DNA of 37,323 nt from Chthonomonas sp. UBA2387 (GTDB lineage: Bacteria > Armatimonadota > Fimbriimonadia > Fimbriimonadales > Fimbriimonadaceae): the NCBI GenBank assembly GCA_002343445.1, contig DDSP01000058.1, positions 1-37,323 on the forward strand. The letters run 5' to 3'. The notes beneath the pieces were generated by a model that saw nothing but the letters and a program-made list of their open reading frames with translations, was not told the DNA's origin and made no database searches. Position 1 is the first letter of the stretch; each line of letters opens with the position of its first letter. This document shows positions 6,391 to 15,058 of this stretch, piece after piece. A program made the translations under genes and the position numbers.

Positions 6391-7950
6391 GTGACGAACC
6401 TTGGGTCCCGAACTGCGTCTAACGAGAACAGCGCCATAGCCATGCAGTCGAAGTCCACCGTTCCGACGCCCGACGCGCGCTTGAGAGAGGTGCGTTCCCG
6501 TTTGGACGCCTGGGCCAAGCAGTCCGGCGCGCTCGAGCACCTGGAGCGCCGACCCCGGATCGAGACACGCCCGCCCAAGGACGACGGCGGCGACACCAAA
6601 GGACACGACGGGCCGCCGAACCTGGTGGACTACCGGCTCGTCCACCGCATGACGTTCGGATACAGCGAGGAGGAGGGCGAACTCTACCGGCGGCTGGGCC
6701 CGAGCGGCTATCTCGAGTATCACCTGAACCACGAGGCCATCCCCGACGACTATGTCGCGTATCGTCTTGCGGAGTTCAGCACGCTTCAGCGGTCCGGGGC
6801 TGCATTGGGCCAGTCGGATTGGTGGGAGTGCGTGCACGAGACCGTCCAAGCCCACGTGGTCCGCTCGATCTATTCGAAGCGGCAACTGTACGAGCGCATG
6901 GTCGAGTTTTGGGCCGACCACTTCAACGTCTTTGCCCCCAAGCTCGGCAAGCTGAACACGCTGTACCAGCGGGACGTGATCCGGCGGCACGCTCTCGGCT
7001 CGTTCCCCACGCTTCTGAACGCCGTGGCCCGCAGCTCGGGCATGCTGGAATACCTCGACAACGCCTCGAACATCACGGGCTATCCCAACGAGAACTACGC
7101 CCGCGAACTGCTCGAACTGCACACCCTGGGCGTGGACGGCGGCTACCCCGAGGACGACGTGCTCGACGTGGCGCGATGCTTCACCGGGTGGCTGTACGAT
7201 TGGGACGAGAGCAGCGCCACCTATGGGCAGTTCCGCTTCGACCCGCAATACCACGACAACGCGCGCAAGTACTTCCTCGGCATCGAGATCCCCTCCAACG
7301 GCGGCATTCGGGACGGTGAGCGGATTCTAGAGATCTTGGCGGGGCATCAGCGGACGGCCAGGTTCGTCTCGCGGAAGATGCTGCGCCACTTCCTCACCGA
7401 GGACCCGCCTCAGGCGCTCGTGGACCGGGTCGCGGCGGTTTACACGGCTACCAACGGCGATATCAAGTCCATGCTACGGGCGATCCTGGACCAGAAGACG
7501 GTGCGACGATACGCCACACCCAAGTACAAGCGCCCCTATCACTTCATGGTCTCGTCTATGCGGGCCACACGCGCACAGGTGCCGTACGTGTTCTCGTTGT
7601 GGTGGTACTACATGGAGAAGTCGGGCCAGACGCCCTTCTTCTGGCCCGCGCCGAACGGCTATCCGGACGCGTATCGGAACTGGGTTGGCAACCTCCAGCC
7701 GCGTTGGATGCTGGTGCAGGACCTCGTGCAGAGCTGGGTTTGGCAGGTGACCGTGGACACGTTTGGCCTGTTGCGGAGCCGCCATCCGCAGACCGTCGTT
7801 CGCCGCATCGGCGAAGTGCTGGTCGGCGGCCCCATGCCCGAGCCCGAGCGGACGCTCTTGCTGAACTACATGGGGTCGAACCCCTCGCCCGACACCGTCC
7901 GCGAGGCCCTCGGACTCGCCATGGCCGGACCGACTTTCCAATGGTATTGA
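6391..7950 (+). CDS. DUF1800 family protein
   Basis: A 519-residue protein with the DUF1800 signatures: an N-terminal VHRMTFGYSEEE segment, a helical core with ERMVEFWADHFNVF, and the highly typical NENYARELLELHTLGVDGGY followed by DVLDVARCFTGW. No catalytic chemistry is established for the family. Its genes are commonly paired with DUF1501, as here, where the partner starts 10 bases later. No clear signal peptide precedes the domain. GTG 6391 is supported by TATCCT 8 bases upstream; ATG 6442 is the alternative start. The family call is firm; the role, probably at or outside the membrane with its TAT-exported partner, is an inference. Confidence 0.9.
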   Translation: MTNLGSRTASNENSAIAMQSKSTVPTPDARLREVRSRLDAWAKQSGALEHLERRPRIETRPPKDDGGDTKGHDGPPNLVDYRLVHRMTFGYSEEEGELYRRLGPSGYLEYHLNHEAIPDDYVAYRLAEFSTLQRSGAALGQSDWWECVHETVQAHVVRSIYSKRQLYERMVEFWADHFNVFAPKLGKLNTLYQRDVIRRHALGSFPTLLNAVARSSGMLEYLDNASNITGYPNENYARELLELHTLGVDGGYPEDDVLDVARCFTGWLYDWDESSATYGQFRFDPQYHDNARKYFLGIEIPSNGGIRDGERILEILAGHQRTARFVSRKMLRHFLTEDPPQALVDRVAAVYTATNGDIKSMLRAILDQKTVRRYATPKYKRPYHFMVSSMRATRAQVPYVFSLWWYYMEKSGQTPFFWPAPNGYPDAYRNWVGNLQPRWMLVQDLVQSWVWQVTVDTFGLLRSRHPQTVVRRIGEVLVGGPMPEPERTLLLNYMGSNPSPDTVREALGLAMAGPTFQWY

Positions 7951-7960
7951 GGAGACACCC

Positions 7961-9268
7961 ATGAGTGGACCGCGTTTCAAAGGCTGCAGCGAATACGAGG
8001 ACCTTTCCCGGCGCGGGTTTTTGGGTCTGGGCGCGAAGGCCGCCGCATTGGCCGCCTTGGGTCCCTCGTGGTTGCCGAACGTCAAGTTCGCCTCGCGCGA
8101 TCGGCTGGACGCGATGTTCGGCGAAGGGCGGGACATCATCGTCTCGGTCTACCTGCGCGGCGGATGCGATGGCTTGTCCATGTGCGTTCCGTATGTGGAG
8201 CCTAACTACTACACGGCTCGGCCCCAGCTTGCCATACCGCGCCCCGACAGTACAGCCGCTCAGAAGGCGATCAACCTGAACGGGTTTTTCGGGCTGGCCC
8301 CGGCGCTGCAGCCGCTGAAGTCCATCTACGATGCGGGCGACCTGCTCGTCGTTCACGCGACCGGTTCGCGGGACGAGACGAAGTCGCACTTCGACGCCCA
8401 GCACTTCATGGAGGCGGGCAAGCCGGACAAGCGGGTTTGGACGGGCTGGCTCGGGCGGCACTTGAGCACCGCTCCGCCGATGAGCCCGACGGCGCCGGTT
8501 CGGGGCGTTGCACTGACCTACCAGGTGCCGTTGACCGTGGAGGGTGGACCCAAGACGTTGCCGCTTTCCACGTTGCAGGATTACAAGATCGGAGGCTTCG
8601 ACGAAACGCTCGAAGGACGCCGGAACTGGTTGCAGGATGCCTATGCGTCGGCCGATGCTGCGCTGGCCAACGCCGCCGCCAACGTGGATGCAACGTTGCA
8701 GATGTTGGCCAACCTGAACTTCCAGAACTACACGCCTGCCGGGGGTGCGGTCTATGCCGAGAACGAGTTCTCCATGTCGTTGAAAGCCGCCGCCGCATTG
8801 ATCCGCTACGAGGCGGGAATCGAAGCGCTGCATATCGACTATGGCGGATGGGATACGCACGAATACCAATTCCCGTTGGATGGTCAGATGGCCGCGCTCA
8901 TGGACACATTCGCCGTCGGTTTGCGAGCGTTCTACACCGATCTTCAGGCAGCCGGGTTCATGAACCGCGTGACGTTGGTGGTGGTCTCCGAGTTTGGACG
9001 CGTCCTGGCCCAGAACGGGAGCTACGGGACCGACCACGGACATGGCAACTGCATGTGGCTGATGGGCGGCAACGTCATCGGCAACCGCGTGCTGACCCAA
9101 TGGCCCGGACTAGCACCCGAGCAACTGTTCGAGGGGCAAGACCTGCAGGTGACCATCGACTATCGGGACATCCTTGCCGAGGTCGTCCAGAAGCGACTGG
9201 GCAACACGAGTCTCTCTGCGGTGTTCCCCGACTACTCGCCGACGTTCCGAGGAGCGGTAGCGGGGTAG
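7961..9268 (+). CDS. DUF1501 family protein with TAT signal
   Basis: A 435-residue exported protein. The N-terminus carries a twin-arginine motif (LSRRGFLGLGAKAAALAALG), so it is probably folded before export. The body follows the DUF1501 pattern: IIVSVYLRGGCDGLSM near residue 60, HATGSRDETKSHFDAQ near 130, YGGWDTHEYQ near 300, VVVSEFGRVLAQNGSYGTDHGHGN near 340. These metal-site-like His/Asp clusters recall the alkaline phosphatase/sulfatase superfamily. GGAG 7-8 bases before ATG 7961 supports the start. It forms an operon with the DUF1800 gene. No verified activity is known to me. Confidence 0.92.
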   Translation: MSGPRFKGCSEYEDLSRRGFLGLGAKAAALAALGPSWLPNVKFASRDRLDAMFGEGRDIIVSVYLRGGCDGLSMCVPYVEPNYYTARPQLAIPRPDSTAAQKAINLNGFFGLAPALQPLKSIYDAGDLLVVHATGSRDETKSHFDAQHFMEAGKPDKRVWTGWLGRHLSTAPPMSPTAPVRGVALTYQVPLTVEGGPKTLPLSTLQDYKIGGFDETLEGRRNWLQDAYASADAALANAAANVDATLQMLANLNFQNYTPAGGAVYAENEFSMSLKAAAALIRYEAGIEALHIDYGGWDTHEYQFPLDGQMAALMDTFAVGLRAFYTDLQAAGFMNRVTLVVVSEFGRVLAQNGSYGTDHGHGNCMWLMGGNVIGNRVLTQWPGLAPEQLFEGQDLQVTIDYRDILAEVVQKRLGNTSLSAVFPDYSPTFRGAVAG

Positions 9269-9390
9269 ATTCGCTCTGCCACCATCATTCACGTCCCGTG
9301 GAACCTGTGGCGGCGGTTAGGTGCGTCTGGGCACCCTGTGGTGACGCGCCGCAAACTGATATTTTCAAGAATTGAAGCTCCAAATTCATG

Positions 9391-9418
9391 TTATCATCAA
9401 GTTTGGTCCGGTCATAAT
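9391..9418 (+). promoter_or_regulatory. Promoter for the cysteine-rich lipoprotein
   Basis: TTATCA (9391-9396) and CATAAT (9413-9418) are spaced 16 bases apart in an unusually A+T-rich stretch. The -10 box ends 6 bases before ATG 9425, implying a leaderless or nearly leaderless transcript. Confidence 0.5.
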
Positions 9419-9424
9419 GCGCCG

Positions 9425-10450
9425 ATGCGTCGAAACTTCGCAACTTTTTCGTTACTCGCCACTGTAGCGGGTTGGACAATGGTGTTCGCTCTCGTCGCTT
9501 GCGGAGGCGAGGGTGGCGGCATTGACCGACTCACGACCCGACAAGTCAGCGGCGCCGTCGCCGACGCGACGACCGTGCCTCAAGTGCAAAACGCCTTTCA
9601 ACAGGTGTTCACGCTGCTCGGCTTCAGCAACGAAGACGAGAGCCGCGAGCTGATGCTGCGGCTGGCCCAGGCCCAACTGGACAGCACCCCGGCCACCTTC
9701 GAGACCCTTGAGCAAGCTTACAACCGGCTCAACGCCGACCTGAGAGCCGAGGCCTCGACGGAGTTCCTCGCCCTCGACCTGACGGCTCAGGAGTTCGTGG
9801 ACATGGTGAATCCCCGGCTGCCCAACGCGTACTTGACTCCGGACACGCCGAAACATGCCGCCTATGTGATGATGTCCGCGCCTCCCGGCCAGATCCCCGT
9901 GTCCGCACCCACGATGCGGACGACGGACCGGCTCAGCCTGTTCCAGGTGCTGATGATGGCCGACGTTCGCACTCAGATCTGGATCGAGTTGAACGACCTG
10001 AGGGCGTTGCCGGCCAAGAGCGTTCCTCCCTCGGCGGCTCAGGGTCGCGGCCCGTGCCAGGACGCCTGCCACGATGCCCACGGTCAGTGCACGAGCGGAT
10101 GCGACCAGGCGTTCCAGCAAGGCATGAGCGACCTCTCCGACTGGGAACTTAGCCAGCGCGAGCCCATCTATCAGGAGTACAACCGCGCGATTCAGATCGC
10201 GAACGAGACGTACAACTCGATGGCGCCCTACTGCCAGGGTAACAGCCAGTGCCTCAACGATCTGCGTCGCGACACCGAGCGGTCCAAGCAGCAGGCGGAG
10301 CAAACCCGCGAGACGAAGATGAGCCAAGTTCGCCAGGAGTACATCCGACGCGTTCGCGAACTCGAAGCCACCCGCGACCAGTGCAAGCAGCAGTGCGATG
10401 CCGATCTGCAGAGCTGCCTCGACGGTTGCCACAACCAAGGCGGCGGCTAG
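9425..10450 (+). CDS. Lipoprotein with paired twin-CX3C motifs, unknown function
   Basis: A 341-residue protein with a lipoprotein signal (hydrophobic run, then FALVACGGEGGG), so it is probably lipid-anchored after processing at Cys26. Residues ~35-190 are mostly helical with no family I recognise. The C-terminal part contains CQDACHDAHGQCTSGC and, about 100 residues later at the very end, CKQQCDADLQSCLDGC. Both have the exact spacing CX3C-X6-CX3C. Between them lies a strongly helical, charged region (coiled-coil-like) with another pair, CQGNSQC. This layout suggests two disulfide-stapled helical hairpins joined by a coiled coil. ATG 9425 is chosen because it follows CATAAT by 6 bases and begins the signal peptide. 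It is a single-gene unit ending at a strong hairpin. Confidence 0.85.
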   Translation: MRRNFATFSLLATVAGWTMVFALVACGGEGGGIDRLTTRQVSGAVADATTVPQVQNAFQQVFTLLGFSNEDESRELMLRLAQAQLDSTPATFETLEQAYNRLNADLRAEASTEFLALDLTAQEFVDMVNPRLPNAYLTPDTPKHAAYVMMSAPPGQIPVSAPTMRTTDRLSLFQVLMMADVRTQIWIELNDLRALPAKSVPPSAAQGRGPCQDACHDAHGQCTSGCDQAFQQGMSDLSDWELSQREPIYQEYNRAIQIANETYNSMAPYCQGNSQCLNDLRRDTERSKQQAEQTRETKMSQVRQEYIRRVRELEATRDQCKQQCDADLQSCLDGCHNQGGG

Positions 10451-10473
10451 TCCCGTTCAGCCCCGAACAAGAA

Positions 10474-10502
10474 GGCCCCGACCCGGTTCTCGGGTCGGGG
10501 CC
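10474..10502. terminator. Bidirectional terminator hairpin
   Basis: A perfect 12-bp stem (GGCCCCGACCCG / CGGGTCGGGGCC) with a 5-base loop, between two convergent genes. On the minus strand it is followed by the T-rich TTCTTGTT, favouring termination of the aldehyde dehydrogenase transcript. On the plus strand the T-run is weak. Confidence 0.8.
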
Positions 10503-10522
10503 CTCTGCTTGGTGGGCGTTCC

Positions 10523-12022
10523 TCAGTCGAATCGGATGCCCTGCGCCAGTTGCGGGGCGGTGTGGCCGAAGTAGGTCGTGCTGGTCTGACGCCGCATGTA
10601 CTGCTTCCACGCGTCCGATCCCGACTCGCGTCCGCCGCCGGTCTCTTTCTCGCCGCCGAACGCGCCGCCGATCTCGGCCCCGCTCGTGCCGATGTTCACG
10701 TTCGCGATGCCGCAATCGCTGCGTCGCTTGAAGAATTCGGCCTCGCGCAAGTCGGTGGTCATGATCGCCGAACTCAGCCCTTGGGGCACGGCGTTGTGGA
10801 TGGTCATGGCCTCATCCAGATCGTCGTAGGGCATGACGAAGGCGATCGGCGCGAACGTCTCGCGGCACACGACGTCGGGTTGGCCGGCGATCTTGACCAC
10901 GGCCGGACGCACGTAGTAGGCGTTCGGATAAACGTCGTGCATGACACGCTCGCCGCCCGAGACCTTGATGGCTTGCGGGCGAACCTCGGCCAACGTGGCC
11001 TGCATCGCCTCGAACGAGCCACGGTCGATCAGCGGTCCGATCAACGTGCCCGGCTCCAACGGGCTGCCCGTTCGGGCGCACGCCACCGTTTGCACCGCAG
11101 TGGCCAGCCGTTCGTACACCTGGTCCCAGAGAGATCGGTGGACGATCACGCGGCGCGTGGAAGTGCATCGCTGCCCAGCCGTGCCGATCGAGCCGAACAC
11201 GAGCGATGGCAGCGCCACGCTCAGATCGGCGCTTGGAGCGACGATGACGGCATTGTTGCCGCCCAATTCGAGCAGGCACCGACCAAAGCGCTGGGCGACG
11301 CGGGGACCGACGGCACGACCCATTCGCGTGCTGCCCGTGGCGCTGATGAGCGGGAGCCGGTGGTCGTCCACCAATGCCTCGCCGACTTCGACGCCGCCGA
11401 GGACGACTTGGCTGAGTCCCTCGGGCGCGCCGAACTCGCGGGCGACCGACTCGAAAATGGCTTGGCAAGCGAGTGCCGTGATGGGCGTCTTCTCTGAAGG
11501 CTTCCAGATCACGGGATCGCCGCACACCCACGCCAGCGCCGCATTCCACGACCATACGGCGACGGGGAAGTTGAACGCCGAGATGACGCCGATGGGACCG
11601 AGCGGGAGCCAGTTCTCCTGCATGACGTGGTCCTGTCGCTCGGATGCGATGGTCAGCCCGTGAAGTTGTCGAGAGAGTCCCACCGCGAAGTCGCAGATGT
11701 CGATCATCTCTTGGACTTCTCCGCGGCCCTCTTCATGGATCTTGCCGCATTCGAGCGTGACCAGGGCGGCCAGAGTCTCCTTGTGCTCCCGCAGCGCGTT
11801 GCCGAACCTTCGAACGAGTTCGCCGCGCTTGGGAGCGGGGACATCTCGCCAGGCGATGAACGCTTCCTGCGCCTTGCCGATCGCGGCGGTCGTCTCCGCC
11901 TTCGTGTCCATGCGCAGCGTGGCCAACAGCGAGCCGTCGATGGGCGTGTGGACGGGAAGGTCCAGTCCCTCTCGCGCCTTGAGGGCAGCGGCGAACGGCG
12001 CGAGAATATGGTCGAAACTCAT
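10523..12022 (-). CDS. ALDH7-family aldehyde dehydrogenase (aminoadipate-semialdehyde type)
   Basis: A 499-residue NAD-dependent aldehyde dehydrogenase. Motifs include the cofactor segment GPIGVISAFNFPVAVWSWN (142-160), WKPSEKTP (173-180), catalytic general base E252 in LLELGGNN, and nucleophile C286 in GTAGQRCTSTRR. The GTAGQRCT context and the C-terminal GGAFGGEKETGGGRESGSDAWK are typical of ALDH7/antiquitin enzymes, which oxidise 2-aminoadipate semialdehyde in lysine breakdown or detoxify other aldehydes. ATG 12022 follows TACAAT by 6 bases, so the longer frame to 12121 is unlikely. It is divergent from the M61 peptidase gene and ends at a shared terminator. Substrate is by family only; no lysine-pathway neighbours are adjacent. 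Confidence 0.92.
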   Translation of the reverse strand: MSFDHILAPFAAALKAREGLDLPVHTPIDGSLLATLRMDTKAETTAAIGKAQEAFIAWRDVPAPKRGELVRRFGNALREHKETLAALVTLECGKIHEEGRGEVQEMIDICDFAVGLSRQLHGLTIASERQDHVMQENWLPLGPIGVISAFNFPVAVWSWNAALAWVCGDPVIWKPSEKTPITALACQAIFESVAREFGAPEGLSQVVLGGVEVGEALVDDHRLPLISATGSTRMGRAVGPRVAQRFGRCLLELGGNNAVIVAPSADLSVALPSLVFGSIGTAGQRCTSTRRVIVHRSLWDQVYERLATAVQTVACARTGSPLEPGTLIGPLIDRGSFEAMQATLAEVRPQAIKVSGGERVMHDVYPNAYYVRPAVVKIAGQPDVVCRETFAPIAFVMPYDDLDEAMTIHNAVPQGLSSAIMTTDLREAEFFKRRSDCGIANVNIGTSGAEIGGAFGGEKETGGGRESGSDAWKQYMRRQTSTTYFGHTAPQLAQGIRFD

Positions 12023-12028
12023 GGAGCG

Positions 12029-12034
12029 ATTGTA
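12029..12034 (-). promoter_or_regulatory. Leaderless -10 box (TACAAT) for the aldehyde dehydrogenase
   Basis: TACAAT on the minus strand ends 6 bases before ATG 12022. No Shine-Dalgarno sequence precedes the ATG. The -35 is weak. Confidence 0.5.
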
Positions 12035-12077
12035 TCTGCCGGGCTGGTGGTCACGTCGTCTTGCGCCCCAGCGTCGT

Positions 12078-13553
12078 ATGAACAAGACCATGCGCACCGT
12101 TGGAACGCTCCTCGCCTTCACGCTCGCCGGCTTGGCCGCAGCCGATCTGCACTATGCCATCGAGCCGGACTCGGTCGCGCGCCAGTATCGGGTCTCGGTC
12201 CGGCTGGACAAGGCTGCGGAGAAGGAGGTCTTCCAGATTCCGGCGTGGTGCCCCGGGTTCTACTTCGTCCTCAACTATCAGGAGAAGATTTCGGACGTGC
12301 GGGCGGCCGACGCCAACGGCCAACCGCTGAAGGTGGAGCGCTCGGGCACGCGCGAGTGGACGGTCCAGAACCCCAACTCCGAGCCGATCAGCTTCTCCTA
12401 TCGCGTGCTTGCCGACGACCCGGCGCCGGGCTTCTTTGGGGCGAGCATCCAGGGCGACAAGGCGTTCGTGAACGGCCCGTCCACGTTTGTCTACTCGCCC
12501 ACCCGGATGACCGAGACCCACTGGCTCACGATTCGGTTGCCCCGTGGATGGGAGATCGCCACGGCCATGGACCCTGCGGGCGACGGTCGCTACAAGTCGC
12601 CGGATTACGACGAGTTCATCGACCACCCCATCCAGATGGGCCGGTTCGAGCGGCGCAAGTTCGCGGCGGGCGGCAAGCCGTTCGAGTCCGTGTTCAGCAC
12701 GCTCCGCGGCGACATTCAGGCGAATCTCGACTTCGAGACCGAGCGGTTCCGGCGCATCTCGGAAGCCGGGATCAAGTTCTGGGGCGATGCCCCGTTCCCG
12801 CGCTACCTGTATCTGGTTCACCTCGACCCCGGCGCGTTCAGCGGTGGCTTGGAGCACCGCTCGAGCACGGTCCTCAACATCTGGAACACGCGGTCGCTGA
12901 ACGTGGACACGCTGGCCGCCCACGAGTTCTTCCACACGTGGAACGTCAAGCGGCTCCGCCCGGCGGTTCTGGGTCCGTTCGATTACACCAAGCCCGTGCG
13001 CACCAAGAACCTCTGGTTCTCTGAGGGCGTGACGGATTACTATGCGCACCGGCTCGTCCTCTGGGCAGGTCTCATGACGCCCGAACAGTTCCTCGGCAAC
13101 ATGGCGGGCCAGATCGCCACGCTCCAGAACGGGCGGACGCGGCGCACCAAGACGGTCGAGGACGCCTCGTGGGAGGCCTGGGAGAACGGTGGTTTCGGCG
13201 TCGGCGACCTGAGCTACTACAACAAGGGTTTGGTCATCGGCCTGCTTCTGGATGCCGCTCTGCGGGCCTCGACCGACGGCGAGAAGAGCCTCGACGACCT
13301 GATGCGCGGGATGTACGCCAAGTACGGCTTGCCCAAGCCGGGCTTCGGCGAGGACGCCATCCGGGCCGAGCTTGTTCTGCTGGGCGGCGAGGCGTTCGGG
13401 CCGGTTTACGACCGCATGGTCAGGAGCACAGCGGAGCTGCCCTACGAATTGTTGGGTGGGATCGGGCTGTTGCCGGAGGGTGGCGGGTTGGTCGCGAGCC
13501 CCGAAGCCACCGAGCGGCAACGTGAATTGCTCGCGAAGTTCCTGTCCCGGTAA
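12078..13553 (+). CDS. M61-type (glycyl aminopeptidase family) metallopeptidase, exported
   Basis: A 491-residue protein with a short signal peptide (MRTVGTLLAFTLAGLAAA). The N-terminal beta domain (about 25-190) and the catalytic part match peptidase family M61: zinc motif HEFFH at 282-286 and third ligand E316 in LWFSEGVTDYY, with the typical NVKRLRP...FDY segment between. The GGLEH motif at 256-260 is also conserved in the family. M61 enzymes usually run to about 600 residues with a C-terminal PDZ domain; here the protein ends ~175 residues after the active site and no clear PDZ fold is visible. No Shine-Dalgarno is evident for ATG 12078 or ATG 12090. It probably acts on peptides outside the cytoplasm. 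Confidence 0.88.
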   Translation: MNKTMRTVGTLLAFTLAGLAAADLHYAIEPDSVARQYRVSVRLDKAAEKEVFQIPAWCPGFYFVLNYQEKISDVRAADANGQPLKVERSGTREWTVQNPNSEPISFSYRVLADDPAPGFFGASIQGDKAFVNGPSTFVYSPTRMTETHWLTIRLPRGWEIATAMDPAGDGRYKSPDYDEFIDHPIQMGRFERRKFAAGGKPFESVFSTLRGDIQANLDFETERFRRISEAGIKFWGDAPFPRYLYLVHLDPGAFSGGLEHRSSTVLNIWNTRSLNVDTLAAHEFFHTWNVKRLRPAVLGPFDYTKPVRTKNLWFSEGVTDYYAHRLVLWAGLMTPEQFLGNMAGQIATLQNGRTRRTKTVEDASWEAWENGGFGVGDLSYYNKGLVIGLLLDAALRASTDGEKSLDDLMRGMYAKYGLPKPGFGEDAIRAELVLLGGEAFGPVYDRMVRSTAELPYELLGGIGLLPEGGGLVASPEATERQRELLAKFLSR

Positions 13554-13595
13554 CGCAGTCAGCGCCAGCGACGGCTCCGATGTCGTATCCTTTAG

Positions 13596-13614
13596 GCATC
13601 CTGCGCAAGGATGC
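13596..13614. promoter_or_regulatory. Small hairpin between the M61 gene and glmU
   Basis: GCATCCT / AGGATGC form a 7-bp stem around a 5-base loop, 42 bases past the peptidase stop and 24 bases before glmU. There is no U-run. It may be a weak terminator or a leader structure. Confidence 0.3.
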
Positions 13615-13637
13615 GATAGGGACAGGATTGGCCATAC

Positions 13638-15044
13638 ATGACTGAACGATTGGCAGGAATCGTGCTCGCCGCTGGCAAGGGCACACGGATGAAGTCGGAT
13701 TTGCCCAAGTGCGCGATGCCCGTTTTGGGCGTGCCGCTGGGCGGCTTGGTGGGACGCGCGATGCGTCAGGCGGGCGCGGACCCCATCGCGTTCGTCGTCG
13801 GGCACCGTGGCGACGTGATGCGCGATGTGCTTAGCGATTCGTACCTCTATGCGGAACAGACCGAGCAGAAAGGCACGGGCCACGCCGCGATGATGGCCGA
13901 GCAGGTGCTGAGCGAATACGAGGGTCCGGTGTTGGTCAGCGCGGGCGACCTGCCCCTGATCGACGGCGCTTCGTTGAAGAAGTTGGCCGATGCCCATCGG
14001 ACGGGAGGCAACCACGCCACGGTCGCAACGGTCGTGTTCGACGACCCCACGGGTTACGGGCGCATTCTGCGCGATGCCAAAGGCCAGCCGTGCGCGATCG
14101 TCGAAGAGAAGGACGCCACGCCGGAGCAGCGCAAACTCAAGGAGGTCTGCGTCAGCGTCTATTGCTTCGACGCCAAGACGCTGTTCCGCCTGCTGCCCAC
14201 GCTCAGCGCCGAGAACGCCCAGGGCGAGTACTACCTGACCGACATGTTGGAAGCCGTGTACAAGGACGGCGGCAAGGTCGAGACCGTGATCTTCGAAGAC
14301 GCTGCGGTGATGACCGGCGTCAACGACCGCTGGCAGTTGGCCCTTGCGGCCAAGGAACTTCGGTTGCGGATTCTCGAGCGGCACGCCAAGGCGGGCGTGA
14401 CCATCGTGGACCCCGATACGGCGTTCATCGGTCCAGACGTGGTCTTGGGCATGGATGCCGTCATCCACCCCAACACCGTGATCGAAGGCGAGACTCACGT
14501 CGGCAAGGCGACCGAAGTGGGACCGAACACGTTGATCCGCGATTGCTCCATCGGCGACGGGTGCGAGATCCTGATGAGCCATCTCAACCGCGCCAAGGTC
14601 GCCGACGGGGTGCGCGTGGGGCCGTTCGCCAACATCCGCCCTCACGCCGAACTGCGCGCCGGGGCGAAGATCGGCAACTTCGTGGAGATCAAGAACGCCG
14701 TGATCGGCGAGAAGTCCAGCGTCAGCCACCTGACGTACATCGGGGACGCCGAAGTGGGCGCGAAGGCCAACATCGGCGCCGGGACCATCACGTGCAACTA
14801 CGACGGATTCCTCAAGCATCGCACCAAGATCGGGGACGGGGCGTTTGTGGGGTCTAATAGCACGTTGATCGCTCCGGTCGAAATCGGCGCGGGCGCGATC
14901 ATCGCGGCGGGCAGCGTCATCTCCCACGACGTCGAGGCGGAAGCCTTGGCTCTGGGGCGCGCTCGCCAAGAGGTCAAACCGGAATGGGCACCACACTTTC
15001 GCGCCAGGAAGATCGCCGAACGTCAGAACCAGGGCTCGAACTGA
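13638..15044 (+). CDS. glmU: Bifunctional UDP-GlcNAc pyrophosphorylase / GlcN-1-P acetyltransferase
   Basis: A 468-residue enzyme of normal GlmU length. The N-terminal uridyltransferase half has the nucleotide loop LAAGKGTRMKSDLPKC (residues ~10-25), the QKGTGHA uracil-binding motif (~76-82) and SAGDLPLI (~100). The C-terminal half (from ~250) is a left-handed beta helix of hexapeptide repeats, with the acetyltransferase active-site region VEIKNAVIGEKS...SHLTYIGDAEVG and NIGAGTITCNYDG. It makes UDP-N-acetylglucosamine for peptidoglycan and outer-membrane glycolipids from GlcN-1-P, acetyl-CoA and UTP. The prs gene follows after 14 bases, an arrangement also known in Bacillus. ATG 13638 opens directly into the first strand. 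Confidence 0.97.
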   Translation: MTERLAGIVLAAGKGTRMKSDLPKCAMPVLGVPLGGLVGRAMRQAGADPIAFVVGHRGDVMRDVLSDSYLYAEQTEQKGTGHAAMMAEQVLSEYEGPVLVSAGDLPLIDGASLKKLADAHRTGGNHATVATVVFDDPTGYGRILRDAKGQPCAIVEEKDATPEQRKLKEVCVSVYCFDAKTLFRLLPTLSAENAQGEYYLTDMLEAVYKDGGKVETVIFEDAAVMTGVNDRWQLALAAKELRLRILERHAKAGVTIVDPDTAFIGPDVVLGMDAVIHPNTVIEGETHVGKATEVGPNTLIRDCSIGDGCEILMSHLNRAKVADGVRVGPFANIRPHAELRAGAKIGNFVEIKNAVIGEKSSVSHLTYIGDAEVGAKANIGAGTITCNYDGFLKHRTKIGDGAFVGSNSTLIAPVEIGAGAIIAAGSVISHDVEAEALALGRARQEVKPEWAPHFRARKIAERQNQGSN

Positions 15045-15058
15045 GACCACTGACGGGC

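Noticed and set aside
6353..6394. 13-codon leader ORF (MANAASTPYPPFW) ending at the DUF1800 start codon
   Set aside because: Its ATGGCA coincides with a plausible -35 box and a -10 (TATCCT) lies inside it, so it would be upstream of the transcription start.
12051..15050. 999-codon open frame on the minus strand
   Set aside because: It is antisense to the M61 peptidase and glmU genes, which both have clear catalytic motifs. High GC keeps the opposite strand free of stops, and its translation has no recognisable domain.
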